A stretch of 64,000 bases of DNA from Stagnimonas aquatica (lineage in GTDB: Bacteria > Pseudomonadota > Gammaproteobacteria > Nevskiales > Nevskiaceae): assembly GCF_003730135.1 (NCBI RefSeq), contig NZ_RJVO01000002.1, positions 62,001 to 126,000 of the forward strand. The letters run 5' to 3'. Each line of letters starts with the position of its first letter. Position 1 is the stretch's first letter. Of this stretch, positions 45,491-55,056 are shown one piece after another. Under the pieces are notes generated by a model, which had not been told where the DNA came from, did no database searches, and worked only from the letters and a program-made list of their open reading frames with translations. Made by a program: the position numbers and the translations under genes.

Positions 45491-46795
45491 ATGAGACCTG
45501 CCCTGCTGCTGGCTCCGCTGCTGCTGACCACGACCTCGACGCTGGCGGCTCCGCTCGCCATCGACTGTGGCCGCCTGCTCGACGTGAAAAGCGGCCGCCT
45601 GCTCGAAGGCATGCGCGTGCTGGTCGAGGGCACCAAGATCAGCACCGTGCAGAAGCAGTCCGAGCCGCTGCCCGCAGGCGCGAGGCGCATCGCGCTGTCC
45701 GGCGCGACCTGCCTGCCAGGCCTGATCGACATGCACGTCCACCTCAGCGGCGAAACCGCCAAGCAGGCCGACGCCTTCCGCGACGCGTTGTCGCTGAATC
45801 CGGCCGACGCCGCCTACCGCTCGGTGGCCTATGCCGAGCGCACGCTGCTGGCCGGCTTCACCAGTGTCCGCGACCTCGGCGCCAGCGACGGTCTCAACGT
45901 CTCGCTCAAGCGCGCCATCGCCGCCGGCCACATCCCGGGCCCGCGCCTGTTCACCGCCGGCAAGTCGATTGCCACCACCGGCGGTCACGCCGACCCCAGC
46001 AACAATCTCTCGCAACGCTACGCGCGCGGCCTCGGCACCCCCGGCCCGATGGAAGGGGTCATCAACGGCGCCGACGAAGCCGCCGAGGCCGTGCGTGCCC
46101 GCTATCAGGAGGGTGCCGATCTGATCAAGATCACCGCCACCGGCGGCGTGCTGTCGCAGGCCGCGAGCGGCCAGAACGCCCAGTTCACCGAGGCCGAGAT
46201 CCGCGCCATCACCAGCACCGCCAGGGACTACGGCTTCCGGGTGGCGGCGCACGCGCACGGCCTGGAAGGCATCAAGCGCGCCCTGCGCGGCGGCGTCGAT
46301 TCCATCGAGCACGGCACCTACATGGACGACGAGGCCATCGCCCTGTTCAAGAAGAATGGCGCCTGGTACGTGCCCACCATCAGCGCCGGCCGCTTCGTCG
46401 CCGACAAGTCCAGGGAGCCGGACTACTACTCGCCGCTGGTGCGCCCGAAGGCGGCCGCCATCGGACCGCAGATCCAGAGCACCTTCGGCCGCGCCTACAA
46501 GGCCGGCGTGAAGATCGCCTTCGGCACCGATGCCGGGGTGTTTCCGCACGGCGACAACGCCAGGGAGTTCGCCTACATGGTCGAGGCCGGCATGCCGCCG
46601 CTGGAAGCGATCCGCAGCGCCACCCTGGCGGCCGCAGAGCTGCTCGACCAGTCGCAGAATCTGGGGCGGGTGGAACCGGGCTTCAGCGCCGATCTGGTCG
46701 CGGTCAACGGCGATCCGCTGGCCGACATCGCGGTGCTGCAGAACATGGCCTTCGTGATGAAGGACGGCGTGATCTACAAATCCACCCAGGAATGA
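45491..46795 (+). CDS. Secreted metal-dependent amidohydrolase
   Basis: 434-residue amidohydrolase with signal peptide (LLLAPLLLTTTSTLAAPL). Metal-site motifs: LIDMHVHLSGE (HxH), the Lys in LIKITATGG that is usually carboxylated, AAHAHGLEG (His), SIEHGTYMDD (His) and FGTDAGVFPHGDN (Asp). Related secreted enzymes hydrolyse Xaa-Pro or Xaa-Arg dipeptides or cyclic imides, but the substrate is not clear. Coupled to the pirin gene by ATGA overlap. Periplasmic location expected. Confidence 0.9.
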   Translation: MRPALLLAPLLLTTTSTLAAPLAIDCGRLLDVKSGRLLEGMRVLVEGTKISTVQKQSEPLPAGARRIALSGATCLPGLIDMHVHLSGETAKQADAFRDALSLNPADAAYRSVAYAERTLLAGFTSVRDLGASDGLNVSLKRAIAAGHIPGPRLFTAGKSIATTGGHADPSNNLSQRYARGLGTPGPMEGVINGADEAAEAVRARYQEGADLIKITATGGVLSQAASGQNAQFTEAEIRAITSTARDYGFRVAAHAHGLEGIKRALRGGVDSIEHGTYMDDEAIALFKKNGAWYVPTISAGRFVADKSREPDYYSPLVRPKAAAIGPQIQSTFGRAYKAGVKIAFGTDAGVFPHGDNAREFAYMVEAGMPPLEAIRSATLAAAELLDQSQNLGRVEPGFSADLVAVNGDPLADIAVLQNMAFVMKDGVIYKSTQE

Positions 46796-47667
46796 ACATG
46801 GACCCCATCCTCGACCTGATCCCCGGCCGACCCCGCGACCTCGGCGGCTTCGCCGTGCGCCGGGTGCTGCCGATCGGCCATCGCAAGACCGTCGGCCCCT
46901 TCATCTTCTTCGACCACCTGGGGCCGGCCGTGCTTAAGGCCGGCAGCGGCATGGACGTGCGCCCGCATCCGCACATCGGCCTGGCGACGGTGACCTATCT
47001 GTTCGAGGGCCGCATCCGCCACCGCGACAGCCTGGACAACGTTCAGGACATCGAACCCCTGGCGGTGAACTGGATGACCGCCGGCAGCGGCATCGTCCAT
47101 TCCGAGCGCTCGACGCCGGAGGACCGCCAGATCGACCGACCGATCCACGGCATCCAGTCCTGGGTGGCGCTGCCCGGCGCCGATGAAGAGTGTCCGCCGA
47201 GCTTCGTGCACCATCCGGCGGACAGCCTGCCGCAGGCACAGCGCGATGGCGTCGCGCTGCGGGTGATCGCCGGCAGCGCCTACGGACTGAGCTCACCGGT
47301 GGCACTGCGGGCACCGACCTTCTACGTGCATGCCGAGATGGCGGCGGGCAGTTCGCTGCCGGTGCCCGAGGACTACCAGGAGCGGGCGATCTACCCGGTC
47401 AACGGCCGGGTCCGGGTCGGCGAGCGCTGGGTCGAGGAAGGCGAGATGGCGGTGCTGGTGCCCGGCGTCGCGGCGACGCTGGTCGCCGAGGCGGAAGCCC
47501 GGGTCATGCTGCTCGGCGGCGCACCGGTGGACGCCCCGCGCCTGATCTGGTGGAACTTCGTTTCCAGCCGCCCGGAGCGGATCGAGCAGGCCAAGGCCGA
47601 CTGGAAGGAGCGACGCTTCGCGGAGGTCCCGGGCGAGACCGAGTTCATTCCCTTGCCCGCGCTTTGA
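46792..47667 (+). CDS. Pirin family protein
   Basis: 291-residue bicupin protein. N-terminal cupin with IFFDHLGPAVLKAG, RPHPHIGLATVTYLFEG (metal His pair), and MTAGSGIVHSERS; C-terminal cupin with DYQERAIYPVNGRVRVGE and IWWNFVSSRPERIEQAK. The N-terminal His/Glu metal site of quercetinase-active pirins is present. Exact role unknown. Start codon overlaps the amidohydrolase stop, so both are made from the same mRNA, although one product is exported and the other is cytosolic. Confidence 0.93.
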   Translation: MNMDPILDLIPGRPRDLGGFAVRRVLPIGHRKTVGPFIFFDHLGPAVLKAGSGMDVRPHPHIGLATVTYLFEGRIRHRDSLDNVQDIEPLAVNWMTAGSGIVHSERSTPEDRQIDRPIHGIQSWVALPGADEECPPSFVHHPADSLPQAQRDGVALRVIAGSAYGLSSPVALRAPTFYVHAEMAAGSSLPVPEDYQERAIYPVNGRVRVGERWVEEGEMAVLVPGVAATLVAEAEARVMLLGGAPVDAPRLIWWNFVSSRPERIEQAKADWKERRFAEVPGETEFIPLPAL

Positions 47668-47842
47668 CCGCCTCCTGAACCCGAGCCATCGCAAGGCGCG
47701 AAGCCTGCGCCGCGATAGCCCTGCGCCGGAAACCAGGTTCCCGATCCTGCGGCCGGACTTTTGCCGGGGCCGGCCGGAAATCGCTACCGCCAGGACATCG
47801 GCTGCGGCATGCTGCACGCCTTGCATCCCGCCAGACGCCCGC

Positions 47843-49087
47843 ATGTCCTCCCAAGCCGAACTCCTGCGCCAGCTTTCCATCGACCGCGACAGCACCGGTG
47901 GCGCGCCGCCGGAGCGCCCGCGCTGGCCCTGGCTGCTCGCGGCAGTGCTGCTGGCGCTGGCGGTCGGCGCCTACCTGACGCTGCGCGGCGGCGGTGAGCT
48001 GCCGGTGCGCGCGGTCAGCGTCCAGGTGAAGGGCGGCGCAGCGGCGGCCGGCGGCGGCTCGGTGCTCGATGCCTCCGGCTATGTGGTGGCGCGCCGGCAG
48101 GCGACGGTGTCGTCGAAGATCACCGGCAAGGTGGTGGCGATCAATTTCGAGGAAGGCCAGCGCGTCGAGGAAGGCGAGGTGCTGGCGCGACTGGACGACA
48201 GCAACAGCCGCGCCCAGCTCGGCCTCGCCGAAGCGCAGGTCGAGCAGGCCCGCGCGCAGCAGGCGGAACTGCGGGTGTCGCTCGCCAACGCCGAGCGCGA
48301 CGCCCGCCGCAACCGCGAGCTGCTCGACAGGACGCTGGTCTCGCAGGCCGCCGTCGACAACGCCGACACCACGGTGGCGCAGCTCAAGGCCCGGCTGGCC
48401 AGCAGCGAGCAGGGCGTGCGGGTGGCGCAGCAGCAACTGGCGGTGAGCCGCCAGCAGAACGAGGACACGGTGGTGCGCGCGCCGTTCTCCGGCGTCATCA
48501 CCGTGAAGAACGCGCAGCCGGGCGAAATGATCTCGCCGCTGTCCGCCGGCGGTGCCGGCACCCGCACCGGCCTGGGCACCCTGGTGGACATGAACTCGCT
48601 GGAAGTCGAGGTCGATGTCAACGAGAACTTCCTGACCAAGGTGAAAGCCGGGCAGCGCGCCAGCACCAAGCTCAATGCCTATCCGGACTGGGAGATTCCC
48701 TCCGAGCTGATCGCCATCATCCCCACCGCCGACCGCAGCAAGGCGACGGTGAAGGTGCGCGTGGGCCTGGTGCGCAAGCCGGGCGAGGCGCTGGACCCGC
48801 GCATCCTGCCGGACATGGGCGCGCGGGTGAGCTTTCTCGCCGACGACGCACCGGCGCCGGCCGCCGCGCTGCCACGGCGGGTGCTGATCCCGGCCGAGGC
48901 GCTGGCCGGGGACGCGGTGTTCGTCATCGCCGGCGAAACGGTGCGCCGGCAGCTGGTGAAGACGGCACCCGCCGAGAACGGTTATCTGCAGGTACTCGAA
49001 GGCCTGGCCGGCGGCGAGTCGCTGGCGGTCGGCGATTTCGGCAAACTCGCGGAAGGAAGCCGGATCAAGGTGCAAGGAGCCCAGTGA
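47843..49087 (+). CDS. Periplasmic adaptor (membrane fusion) protein of an ABC/RND exporter, MacA-like
   Basis: 414-residue HlyD-family protein: short cytosolic N-terminus, one span (WPWLLAAVLLALAVGAYL, about residues 28-46), lipoyl half (VVARRQATVSSKITGKVVAI, VEEGEVLARLDD), a coiled-coil hairpin (about 130-220, AEAQVEQARAQQAELRVSLANAERD), second lipoyl half (VVRAPFSGVITVKNAQPGEM) and a beta-barrel domain. First gene of a four-gene exporter operon; its stop overlaps the ATPase start (TGATG). Confidence 0.92.
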   Translation: MSSQAELLRQLSIDRDSTGGAPPERPRWPWLLAAVLLALAVGAYLTLRGGGELPVRAVSVQVKGGAAAAGGGSVLDASGYVVARRQATVSSKITGKVVAINFEEGQRVEEGEVLARLDDSNSRAQLGLAEAQVEQARAQQAELRVSLANAERDARRNRELLDRTLVSQAAVDNADTTVAQLKARLASSEQGVRVAQQQLAVSRQQNEDTVVRAPFSGVITVKNAQPGEMISPLSAGGAGTRTGLGTLVDMNSLEVEVDVNENFLTKVKAGQRASTKLNAYPDWEIPSELIAIIPTADRSKATVKVRVGLVRKPGEALDPRILPDMGARVSFLADDAPAPAAALPRRVLIPAEALAGDAVFVIAGETVRRQLVKTAPAENGYLQVLEGLAGGESLAVGDFGKLAEGSRIKVQGAQ

Positions 49088-49776
49088 TGAGTACAGCCAT
49101 CGTGCAGTTGCGCGGCGTCAGCAAGACCTACACGCGCGGCAAGCAGAGCGTCGAGGTGCTGAAGGCGCTGGACCTTGATGTCGCCCAGGGCGACTTCCTG
49201 GCGCTGATGGGGCCTTCCGGCTCCGGCAAGACCACCCTGCTCAATCTCATTGGCGGACTCGATCAGCCGACCCGGGGCGAGGTGATCGTCGCCGGCGAGC
49301 GCATCGAGAAGCTGAAGTCCTCGGCGCTGGCCGCCTGGCGCGCGCGCAATGTCGGCTTCGTGTTCCAGTTCTACAACCTGATGCCGATGCTCAGCGCGCA
49401 GAAGAACGTCGAGCTGCCGCTGCTGCTGACCAAGCTGTCGGCCAGCGAGCGCGCCCGCCGCGCGAAGATCGCGCTCACCGTGGTCGGCCTCGCCGAGCGC
49501 GCCAGCCACAAGCCCAATGAGCTTTCCGGTGGCCAGGCGCAGCGCGTCGCTATCGCCCGCGCGCTGGTCGCCGACCCCACTCTGCTGATCTGCGACGAAC
49601 CCACCGGCGATCTCGACCGCAAGACCGCCGACGAGATCCTCGGCCTGTTGCAGACCCTCAACCGCGAGCACGGCAAGACCATCGTGATGGTCACCCACGA
49701 TCCCAAGGCGGCGGAGTACGCGACGCACCAGGTGCATATGGACAAGGGCGCCTTGGCCAAAGAGGAAGTGCCTTGA
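49087..49776 (+). CDS. ABC exporter ATP-binding protein, MacB/LolD-type
   Basis: 229-residue ATPase: Walker A GPSGSGKTT, Q-loop VFQFYNLMPML, signature LSGGQAQRVAIARAL, Walker B LLICDEPTGDLD, H-loop VTHDPKAA. The FYNLMPMLSAQKNVELPLLL stretch is typical of MacB/LolD/FtsE-like ATPases that serve FtsX-domain permeases. The ATG at 49087 overlaps the adaptor stop by one base. The two permease genes follow, after a 259-base gap that holds repeats. Confidence 0.95.
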   Translation: MSTAIVQLRGVSKTYTRGKQSVEVLKALDLDVAQGDFLALMGPSGSGKTTLLNLIGGLDQPTRGEVIVAGERIEKLKSSALAAWRARNVGFVFQFYNLMPMLSAQKNVELPLLLTKLSASERARRAKIALTVVGLAERASHKPNELSGGQAQRVAIARALVADPTLLICDEPTGDLDRKTADEILGLLQTLNREHGKTIVMVTHDPKAAEYATHQVHMDKGALAKEEVP

Positions 49777-50035
49777 ATGTCGTCGCGACACGGTGTCGTG
49801 AGCGCAGCGAGCGTGGGCGCGGGAGCGACGACCGGCGCCGCTTCCCGCTCCGACGTGCTTCGCACGCTCCGAGTCCGCGGCGCACTTCCGGCCAAGGCGC
49901 GGGCGGCCATGGATGGCCGCCCAGGGGGCTATTCGTGTGGGTCCGTCGCGCCATGGACGGCTGCGCGCACTCCGTCGAAGTCCCCCTCTCCCCCAACCCC
50001 TCTCCCACCAGGGGAGAGGGGAGTGAGGTAAAACG
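49777..50035. repeat. Repeat-filled gap inside the ABC exporter operon
   Basis: 259 bases without a gene. Contains a 22-base inverted repeat GGGCGGCCAT-GG-ATGGCCGCCC (49901-49922), a second GCCATGGACGGC motif (49950-49961), and a hairpin of the CCCCTCTCCC / GGGAGAGGGG type (49997-50006 / 50012-50021) whose purine side merges with the region that would serve as ribosome binding site of the next gene (GAGTGAGGTAAAACG before ATG 50036). Confidence 0.7.
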
Positions 50036-51199
50036 ATGAAATACTTCCCGCTGCTCTGGGCCACGCTCTGGCGCAAGAAGACCCGCACCTGGCTGACCCT
50101 GTTCTCGCTGATCGCCGCGTTCCTGCTGCTCGGGCTCCTGCAGGCGGCCAACTCGGTGTTCAACGGCGGCGGCGTGCAGAACCTCGGCGCCAACCTGCTG
50201 ATTACCCAGGCGCGGGTGTCCTTCACCTCGCCGCTGCCGCTGCGGCTGCTGCCGCAGATCGAGGCGGTGCCGGGAGTGGAGTCGGTGTCGTTCTCGCAGT
50301 TCTTCGGCGGCGTCTACAAGGACCCGAAGAATTTCTTCCCGCAGTTCGCGGTGGCGCCGGAACGCTGGCTGAAGACCTTCACCGAATGCACGCTGCCGGC
50401 CGAGCAGGCGGCGGCCTGGAAGAACTCGCGCACCGCCGCCATCGCCGGCAAGCAGCTGGCCGAGCGCTTCGGCTGGAAGGTCGGTGACCGCATTCCGCTG
50501 GTGAGCCAGATCTTTCCGCTCAAGGACGGCTCGCGCGCCTGGGAATTCGATCTGGTCGGCATCTTCGACAACACCAGCGCCGACTCCTGCCCGCGCATGG
50601 GCAATATGTACATCCGCTACGACTACTTCGACGAGGCGCGGCTGTTCGGCCAGGGCGGCGCCGGCATCTATGTGCTGCGCATCGCCGACCCCAACCGCGC
50701 CGAGGCCATCGGCCGGCAGATCGACCAGATGTTCGAGAACTCGCCGGACGAGACCAAGACCCAGACCGAGAAGGAGTTCTCGCTCAACTTCGTGCGCCAG
50801 CTCGGCAACCTGAGCCTGATCCTCAACTCCATCCTCGGCGCGGTGTTCTTCACCATCCTGCTGCTCACCGGCAACACCATGAGCCAGGCGGTGCGCGAGC
50901 GCATCCCGGAGCTGGCGGTGCTCAAGACCCTGGGCTTCACCAACGGCGGCGTGCTCGGCCTGGTGATCGCCGAGTCGCTGCTGCTCTGCCTGCTCGGCGG
51001 CCTGGTCGGCATGGGCCTGGCCAACGCGGTGATGGGCGCGCTGGCGCATGCGCCGGTGCAGATGCCGCCGCTGAAGGCCGACGCCCACGTCTGGGCCATC
51101 GCCCTCGCCAGCATGTTCGGCGTCGGTCTGCTGGTCGGCCTGCCGCCGGCGCTCAAGGCCATGCGCCTGTCCATCGTCGACGGCCTCTCGGGACGCTAG
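50036..51199 (+). CDS. ABC exporter permease 1 (FtsX-like)
   Basis: 387-residue permease: N-terminal span (LTLFSLIAAFLLLGLLQAAN), a MacB-type periplasmic core domain (about 45-255), and three C-terminal spans of the FtsX domain (LILNSILGAVFFTILLLTGN, VLGLVIAESLLLCLLGGLVGMGLAN, VWAIALASMFGVGLLVGLPPAL) ending ALKAMRLSIVDGLSGR. Pairs with the second permease, which starts 2 bases after its stop. Confidence 0.93.
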   Translation: MKYFPLLWATLWRKKTRTWLTLFSLIAAFLLLGLLQAANSVFNGGGVQNLGANLLITQARVSFTSPLPLRLLPQIEAVPGVESVSFSQFFGGVYKDPKNFFPQFAVAPERWLKTFTECTLPAEQAAAWKNSRTAAIAGKQLAERFGWKVGDRIPLVSQIFPLKDGSRAWEFDLVGIFDNTSADSCPRMGNMYIRYDYFDEARLFGQGGAGIYVLRIADPNRAEAIGRQIDQMFENSPDETKTQTEKEFSLNFVRQLGNLSLILNSILGAVFFTILLLTGNTMSQAVRERIPELAVLKTLGFTNGGVLGLVIAESLLLCLLGGLVGMGLANAVMGALAHAPVQMPPLKADAHVWAIALASMFGVGLLVGLPPALKAMRLSIVDGLSGR

Positions 51200-51201
51200 C
51201 C

Positions 51202-52386
51202 ATGAAACAGATCCTCGCCATCACCTGGATGAACCTGCGCGCCATCCCCCAGCGGCTCGGCTCCTCGCTGGTGATCGTCATCGGCATCGCCGGCGTGGTC
51301 GGCGTGCTGGTGGCACTGCTGTCGATGTCGCAGGGCTTCGGCGCCACGCTCAAGGCCACCGGCAAGACCGACCGCGCGCTGTTCCTCGCCGGCGGCGTCA
51401 CCGCCGAGCTGTCCTCGACCCTGCTCGGCGACGTGCTGCCGCTGCTGCGCGAGCTGCCCGGCATCCGCAGGGATGCCGAGGGCCGGCCGCTGGCCTCCGC
51501 CGAGCTGGTGGTCATCACCGAGCTGCGCCGTGGCGAAGGCGCGCAGCGCGCCGACGTCAACGTCTCGCTGCGCGGCATCGAGCCCATGGGCCTGACGATC
51601 CGCCCCGAGCTGAAACTGGTCGAGGGCCGCTGGTTCACCCCCGGCCTGCGCGAGGTGGTAGTCGGCCAGGGCGCGGCGCGGCAGTTCCAGGGCGTCAGCG
51701 TCGGCTCGGTGCTGAAGTTTCGGGGCTCGGAATGGACCGTGGTCGGCGTCTTCGCCTCCGGCGGCGATGCCCACGAGTCGGAGCTGTGGACCGACGCCAA
51801 TACCGCTCGCTCGGCGTTTGGCCGGGGCAGCTCGGCCTCCTCGCTGCTGGTGCAATTGGAATCGCCGGAAAGTCTGGAGCCGCTGAAGGCGGCGCTGAAG
51901 GCCGACCCGCGCCTGCAGGTCGATGTCGGCACCGAACTCGCCTACTACTCCAGCCAGTCGCAGCAGTTCAGCGACCAGATCGGCGTGCTGACCGGGGTGG
52001 TGGCGACCATCATGGCGGTCGGTGCGCTGTTCGGCGCGCTCAACAGCATGTACTCGGCGGTCTCGACCCGGCAGGTGGAGATCGCCACCCTGCGTGCCCT
52101 AGGCTTCTCCAACCTGCCAGTGGTGCTGTCGGTACTCACCGAGGCCATGCTGCTGGCGCTCAGCGGCGGCGTGCTCGGGGCAGCGGTGGCCTACCTGTTG
52201 TTCAACGGCATGAGCGTGTCGACGCTGGGCGCCAACTTCACCCAGGTCGCCTTCAACTTCGCGGTCACCCCCGAGCTGGTGCACAAGGGCCTGAGTTGGG
52301 CGCTGCTGATCGGCCTGATCGGCGGCCTGCCGCCGGCGATCAAGGCGGTGCGCATGCCGGTGGTCGAGGCCCTGCGCGGCGGCTAG
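51202..52386 (+). CDS. ABC exporter permease 2 (FtsX-like)
   Basis: 394-residue permease with the same plan: one N-terminal span (LVIVIGIAGVVGVLVALLSM), periplasmic core domain, and C-terminal FtsX domain spans (GVLTGVVATIMAVGALFGALN, VVLSVLTEAMLLALSGGVLGAAVAYLLF, WALLIGLIGGLPPA) ending IKAVRMPVVEALRGG. STRQVEIATLRALGFSNLPV is the family coupling helix. With permease 1, the ATPase and the adaptor it forms a complete MacAB-like machine split over two half-permeases. The exported substrate is unknown. Confidence 0.93.
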   Translation: MKQILAITWMNLRAIPQRLGSSLVIVIGIAGVVGVLVALLSMSQGFGATLKATGKTDRALFLAGGVTAELSSTLLGDVLPLLRELPGIRRDAEGRPLASAELVVITELRRGEGAQRADVNVSLRGIEPMGLTIRPELKLVEGRWFTPGLREVVVGQGAARQFQGVSVGSVLKFRGSEWTVVGVFASGGDAHESELWTDANTARSAFGRGSSASSLLVQLESPESLEPLKAALKADPRLQVDVGTELAYYSSQSQQFSDQIGVLTGVVATIMAVGALFGALNSMYSAVSTRQVEIATLRALGFSNLPVVLSVLTEAMLLALSGGVLGAAVAYLLFNGMSVSTLGANFTQVAFNFAVTPELVHKGLSWALLIGLIGGLPPAIKAVRMPVVEALRGG

Positions 52387-52501
52387 TCCGGCGGTCGTGG
52401 CGGCGCGGCACGCGGCCACCGATCCGGGAGGCCAAGCGGAGCGGCGGCGCGAATCCAGCCGGGCGCCGCCCTAACGAAACAGTGACCGCCGATCCAGCGC
52501 C

Positions 52502-54934
52502 TTACTCCTGGACGATGCGGAAACCGGTCCAGACATTGCGGCGGTAGGGCTCGAAGCCGCTGCGGGCACCGGCATCGAGCGCCTCGACGCCCTCCTGCCA
52601 GGAACCGCCGCGCACCACCATGCGGCCGCTCTCGCCCGTAGCCGCGCAGCGGTTGCTGGGGCCGCCGGTGGCGGCGTAGCTGGAGCAGGTCCACTCGCGA
52701 ACGTTGCCCAGCATCTCGAACAGGCCGAAGGGATTGGCGGCGAAGCTGCGCACGGCGCTGGGCTGGGTCGGCACCAGCGGCGGGCAGCTCTGGCAGCTGG
52801 CCATGCCCTCGGCGTATTCGTTGCCCCACCAGTAGCGGCCACGGGAACCGGCGCGGGCGGCGTATTCCCACTCGGCCTCGGTGGGCAGGCGGAAGCGCTG
52901 GCCGGTCTCGCGGCTCAGCCAGTCGCTGTAGGCCAGTGCGTCGGCAAGGCTGGTGCAGACCACCGGGAAATCGTCGGTCTGGGCGTAGCCGGGCGCGTCC
53001 CACTCCGGAAGACGGCCGCCGGCGCTCTCGCAGGGGTAGTTGGGCCAGCGCGGGTTGCGGTAGCCGCTGCGGCGCACGAAGTCGGCGAACTCGCCAACCG
53101 TGACCTCGCTGGCGCCGATGCGGAACGGCCGCAGCGACAGCGGCGCGCCGCCAGCCGAAGACGGCAGCTCGCCGGCCGGCAGCGCCACCAGTTCCGGCGG
53201 CCGCAGCGGGCCCAGGCTTTCCGGCGTGGCCGGCACTTCGGGAGCTTCGGCCAGGTGGGTCGGCGTCGGCGACGGCGCGGTGCTCGCGGGCGGGGCGGCG
53301 ATCACGCCAGGCACCGGCCCGGCACGACCGCTGCCCGGCGGATTCAGCAGCACATAGACCACCGCCAGACTCGCCGCCAGCAGCAGGCCGCCGAGCAGCA
53401 GGCGGTTCTGGACCCGGCTGGCGGGACGGTCCTCGGCACGGCGCCGGGGCGGCAGGGCCGGACTGGCGAGCAGCGAGGGCGTCGGGTCCGGCGGCCGGCG
53501 GTGGGTGGGGGCCGAGACCGAGTCCAATGGCGCCAGCGGCACCGGGCCGGCGGCGCGGCCGGCGCTCACGGCGGGCGGCACCGGCCTGCTGGCCGGCGCC
53601 CGGGGTGGGACATCGGCCAGCTCGCTGCGGCCGAGCAAGGGGTAGCCGCCGGCCGGGCGCAGGCCGTCGGCCGGCCCCAGCTCGGCGGCCAGCGCCTCGG
53701 CGGGCAGTGGCCCCAGGCTCGGGGTCGCCGGTGCCACCGGTGCCGGCGTCGCCCGCAGCACCACCGGCGGCGGCGGGTCGGGCGGCAGGCTGCTGCCGGG
53801 GCTGGTCGGTGCCGACAGCGGCTCGGTGCTGGGAACCGCCGAGGGCGGCGGTTCCGGGGTCATTGGCGGCAGGCTGCGCGAGCGCGGCCGGCTGGCCGGA
53901 TCGGGCTCCGGCGCCGGGCGGCTGGCGGCCGGGGCTTCGCCGCCGGCCTGGTACTGCTCCAGCGCGGCGCGGAATTCCGCCGCGCTCTGGTAGCGCTCGT
54001 TCGGACGTACCGCCAGCGCCTGCCGCAGGGCCGGGATCAGAGGCTCCGGAATACCCGCCCAGCCGCCGCCCTCCATCGGGTCCTGCCCGATGCGGTCCAG
54101 GGCGATGGGCGGCGCGTGCCCGGTGAGCATGCGGAACAGGGTGGCGGCGGCGCCATAGACATCGGTCCAGGGGCCCTGGATGGCGCGGCGCTGGTACTGC
54201 TCCAGTGGCGCATAGCCCTCGGTGAGCACCACCGAGAGGCTCTGCACCCGGTCGCCGGCCGCCTGCCGGGCAGCGCCGAAGTCGAGCACGATGGGCCGGC
54301 CGACCGCAGCCAGATAGATGTTGTGCGGCTTGAGGTCGCGGTGCACCAGGCCGCGCTCGTGCACGTATTGCAGGCCATCGAGCACCGGCTTGATCAGCGG
54401 GATCGCCAGCGCCGGCTCCAGCCGGGTGCGGACGCTGGTGAGGTAGTCCCCGAGCGTCATGCCCTCGTAGTAGTCCATCACCAGATAGGCGGTGGAATAG
54501 GCATTGAAGAAGTTGCGCACCCGCACGATGTTGGGGTGGTCGAGCTTGGCGACGATGCGCGCCTCGCGCAGGAACTGCTCCTTGCCAAACTCGAAGCCGC
54601 GCCGGTCTTCGGCGGTGTGCGCCGACACCTCCAGATTGTCCTGGGTGCGGGCCGCCAGCTCGCGCGGCAGGTATTCCTTGATCGCCACCCGCTGCTGCAG
54701 GTTGACGTCCCAACCGAGGTAGGTGATCCCGAAGCCGCCCGGCCGCCCCAGCACCCGGCCGACCCGGTACTGGCCGCCGAGGATCATGCCGTGCGGCAGG
54801 AACAAGGGGCTGCGCGGCGTCGCCTCGTCGTAACCGCAGTGGGGACAGACCGCGGCGCCGCCCTTGAGCTGGAAGCAGCCTGGGCAGTGCTTTTGATAGC
54901 GCGCAGCGCTCGCTGCGGAATCAATCGAGGTCAT
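52502..54934 (-). CDS. Ser/Thr protein kinase fused to a formylglycine-generating-enzyme-type (SUMF1) domain
   Basis: 810-residue membrane protein. N-terminal zinc ribbon (C17, C20, C30, C33); kinase domain about 55-325 with GRPGGFGITY, VAIKEYLP (K86), HRDLKPHN (198-205), DFGAAR (218-223) and TEGYAPLEQY; Pro-rich linker 330-505; one span 511-530; then a Pro-rich stretch and a C-terminal SUMF1-type domain (about 582-808) with VTVGEFADFVRRSGY, FRLPTEAEWEYAARAG, NPFGLFEMLGNVREWT and VVRGGSW. Kinase in the cytosol and SUMF1 domain in the periplasm are predicted. The ATG at 54934 was chosen because the zinc ribbon follows. Divergent FHA genes suggest phosphothreonine partners, as in PpkA-Fha pairs. 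Confidence 0.9.
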   Translation of the reverse strand: MTSIDSAASAARYQKHCPGCFQLKGGAAVCPHCGYDEATPRSPLFLPHGMILGGQYRVGRVLGRPGGFGITYLGWDVNLQQRVAIKEYLPRELAARTQDNLEVSAHTAEDRRGFEFGKEQFLREARIVAKLDHPNIVRVRNFFNAYSTAYLVMDYYEGMTLGDYLTSVRTRLEPALAIPLIKPVLDGLQYVHERGLVHRDLKPHNIYLAAVGRPIVLDFGAARQAAGDRVQSLSVVLTEGYAPLEQYQRRAIQGPWTDVYGAAATLFRMLTGHAPPIALDRIGQDPMEGGGWAGIPEPLIPALRQALAVRPNERYQSAAEFRAALEQYQAGGEAPAASRPAPEPDPASRPRSRSLPPMTPEPPPSAVPSTEPLSAPTSPGSSLPPDPPPPVVLRATPAPVAPATPSLGPLPAEALAAELGPADGLRPAGGYPLLGRSELADVPPRAPASRPVPPAVSAGRAAGPVPLAPLDSVSAPTHRRPPDPTPSLLASPALPPRRRAEDRPASRVQNRLLLGGLLLAASLAVVYVLLNPPGSGRAGPVPGVIAAPPASTAPSPTPTHLAEAPEVPATPESLGPLRPPELVALPAGELPSSAGGAPLSLRPFRIGASEVTVGEFADFVRRSGYRNPRWPNYPCESAGGRLPEWDAPGYAQTDDFPVVCTSLADALAYSDWLSRETGQRFRLPTEAEWEYAARAGSRGRYWWGNEYAEGMASCQSCPPLVPTQPSAVRSFAANPFGLFEMLGNVREWTCSSYAATGGPSNRCAATGESGRMVVRGGSWQEGVEALDAGARSGFEPYRRNVWTGFRIVQE

Positions 54935-55056
54935 GACCCGATTGTATAATCGCCCGTATCCACGACGCGACCTGTCAACGCAGGTCCGGGCCGCCCGACC
55001 TTCTCCGGCAGCCGCTAGGCTACGCAGCCCGCCGCGTCCCACCGATACTGCCGCGC

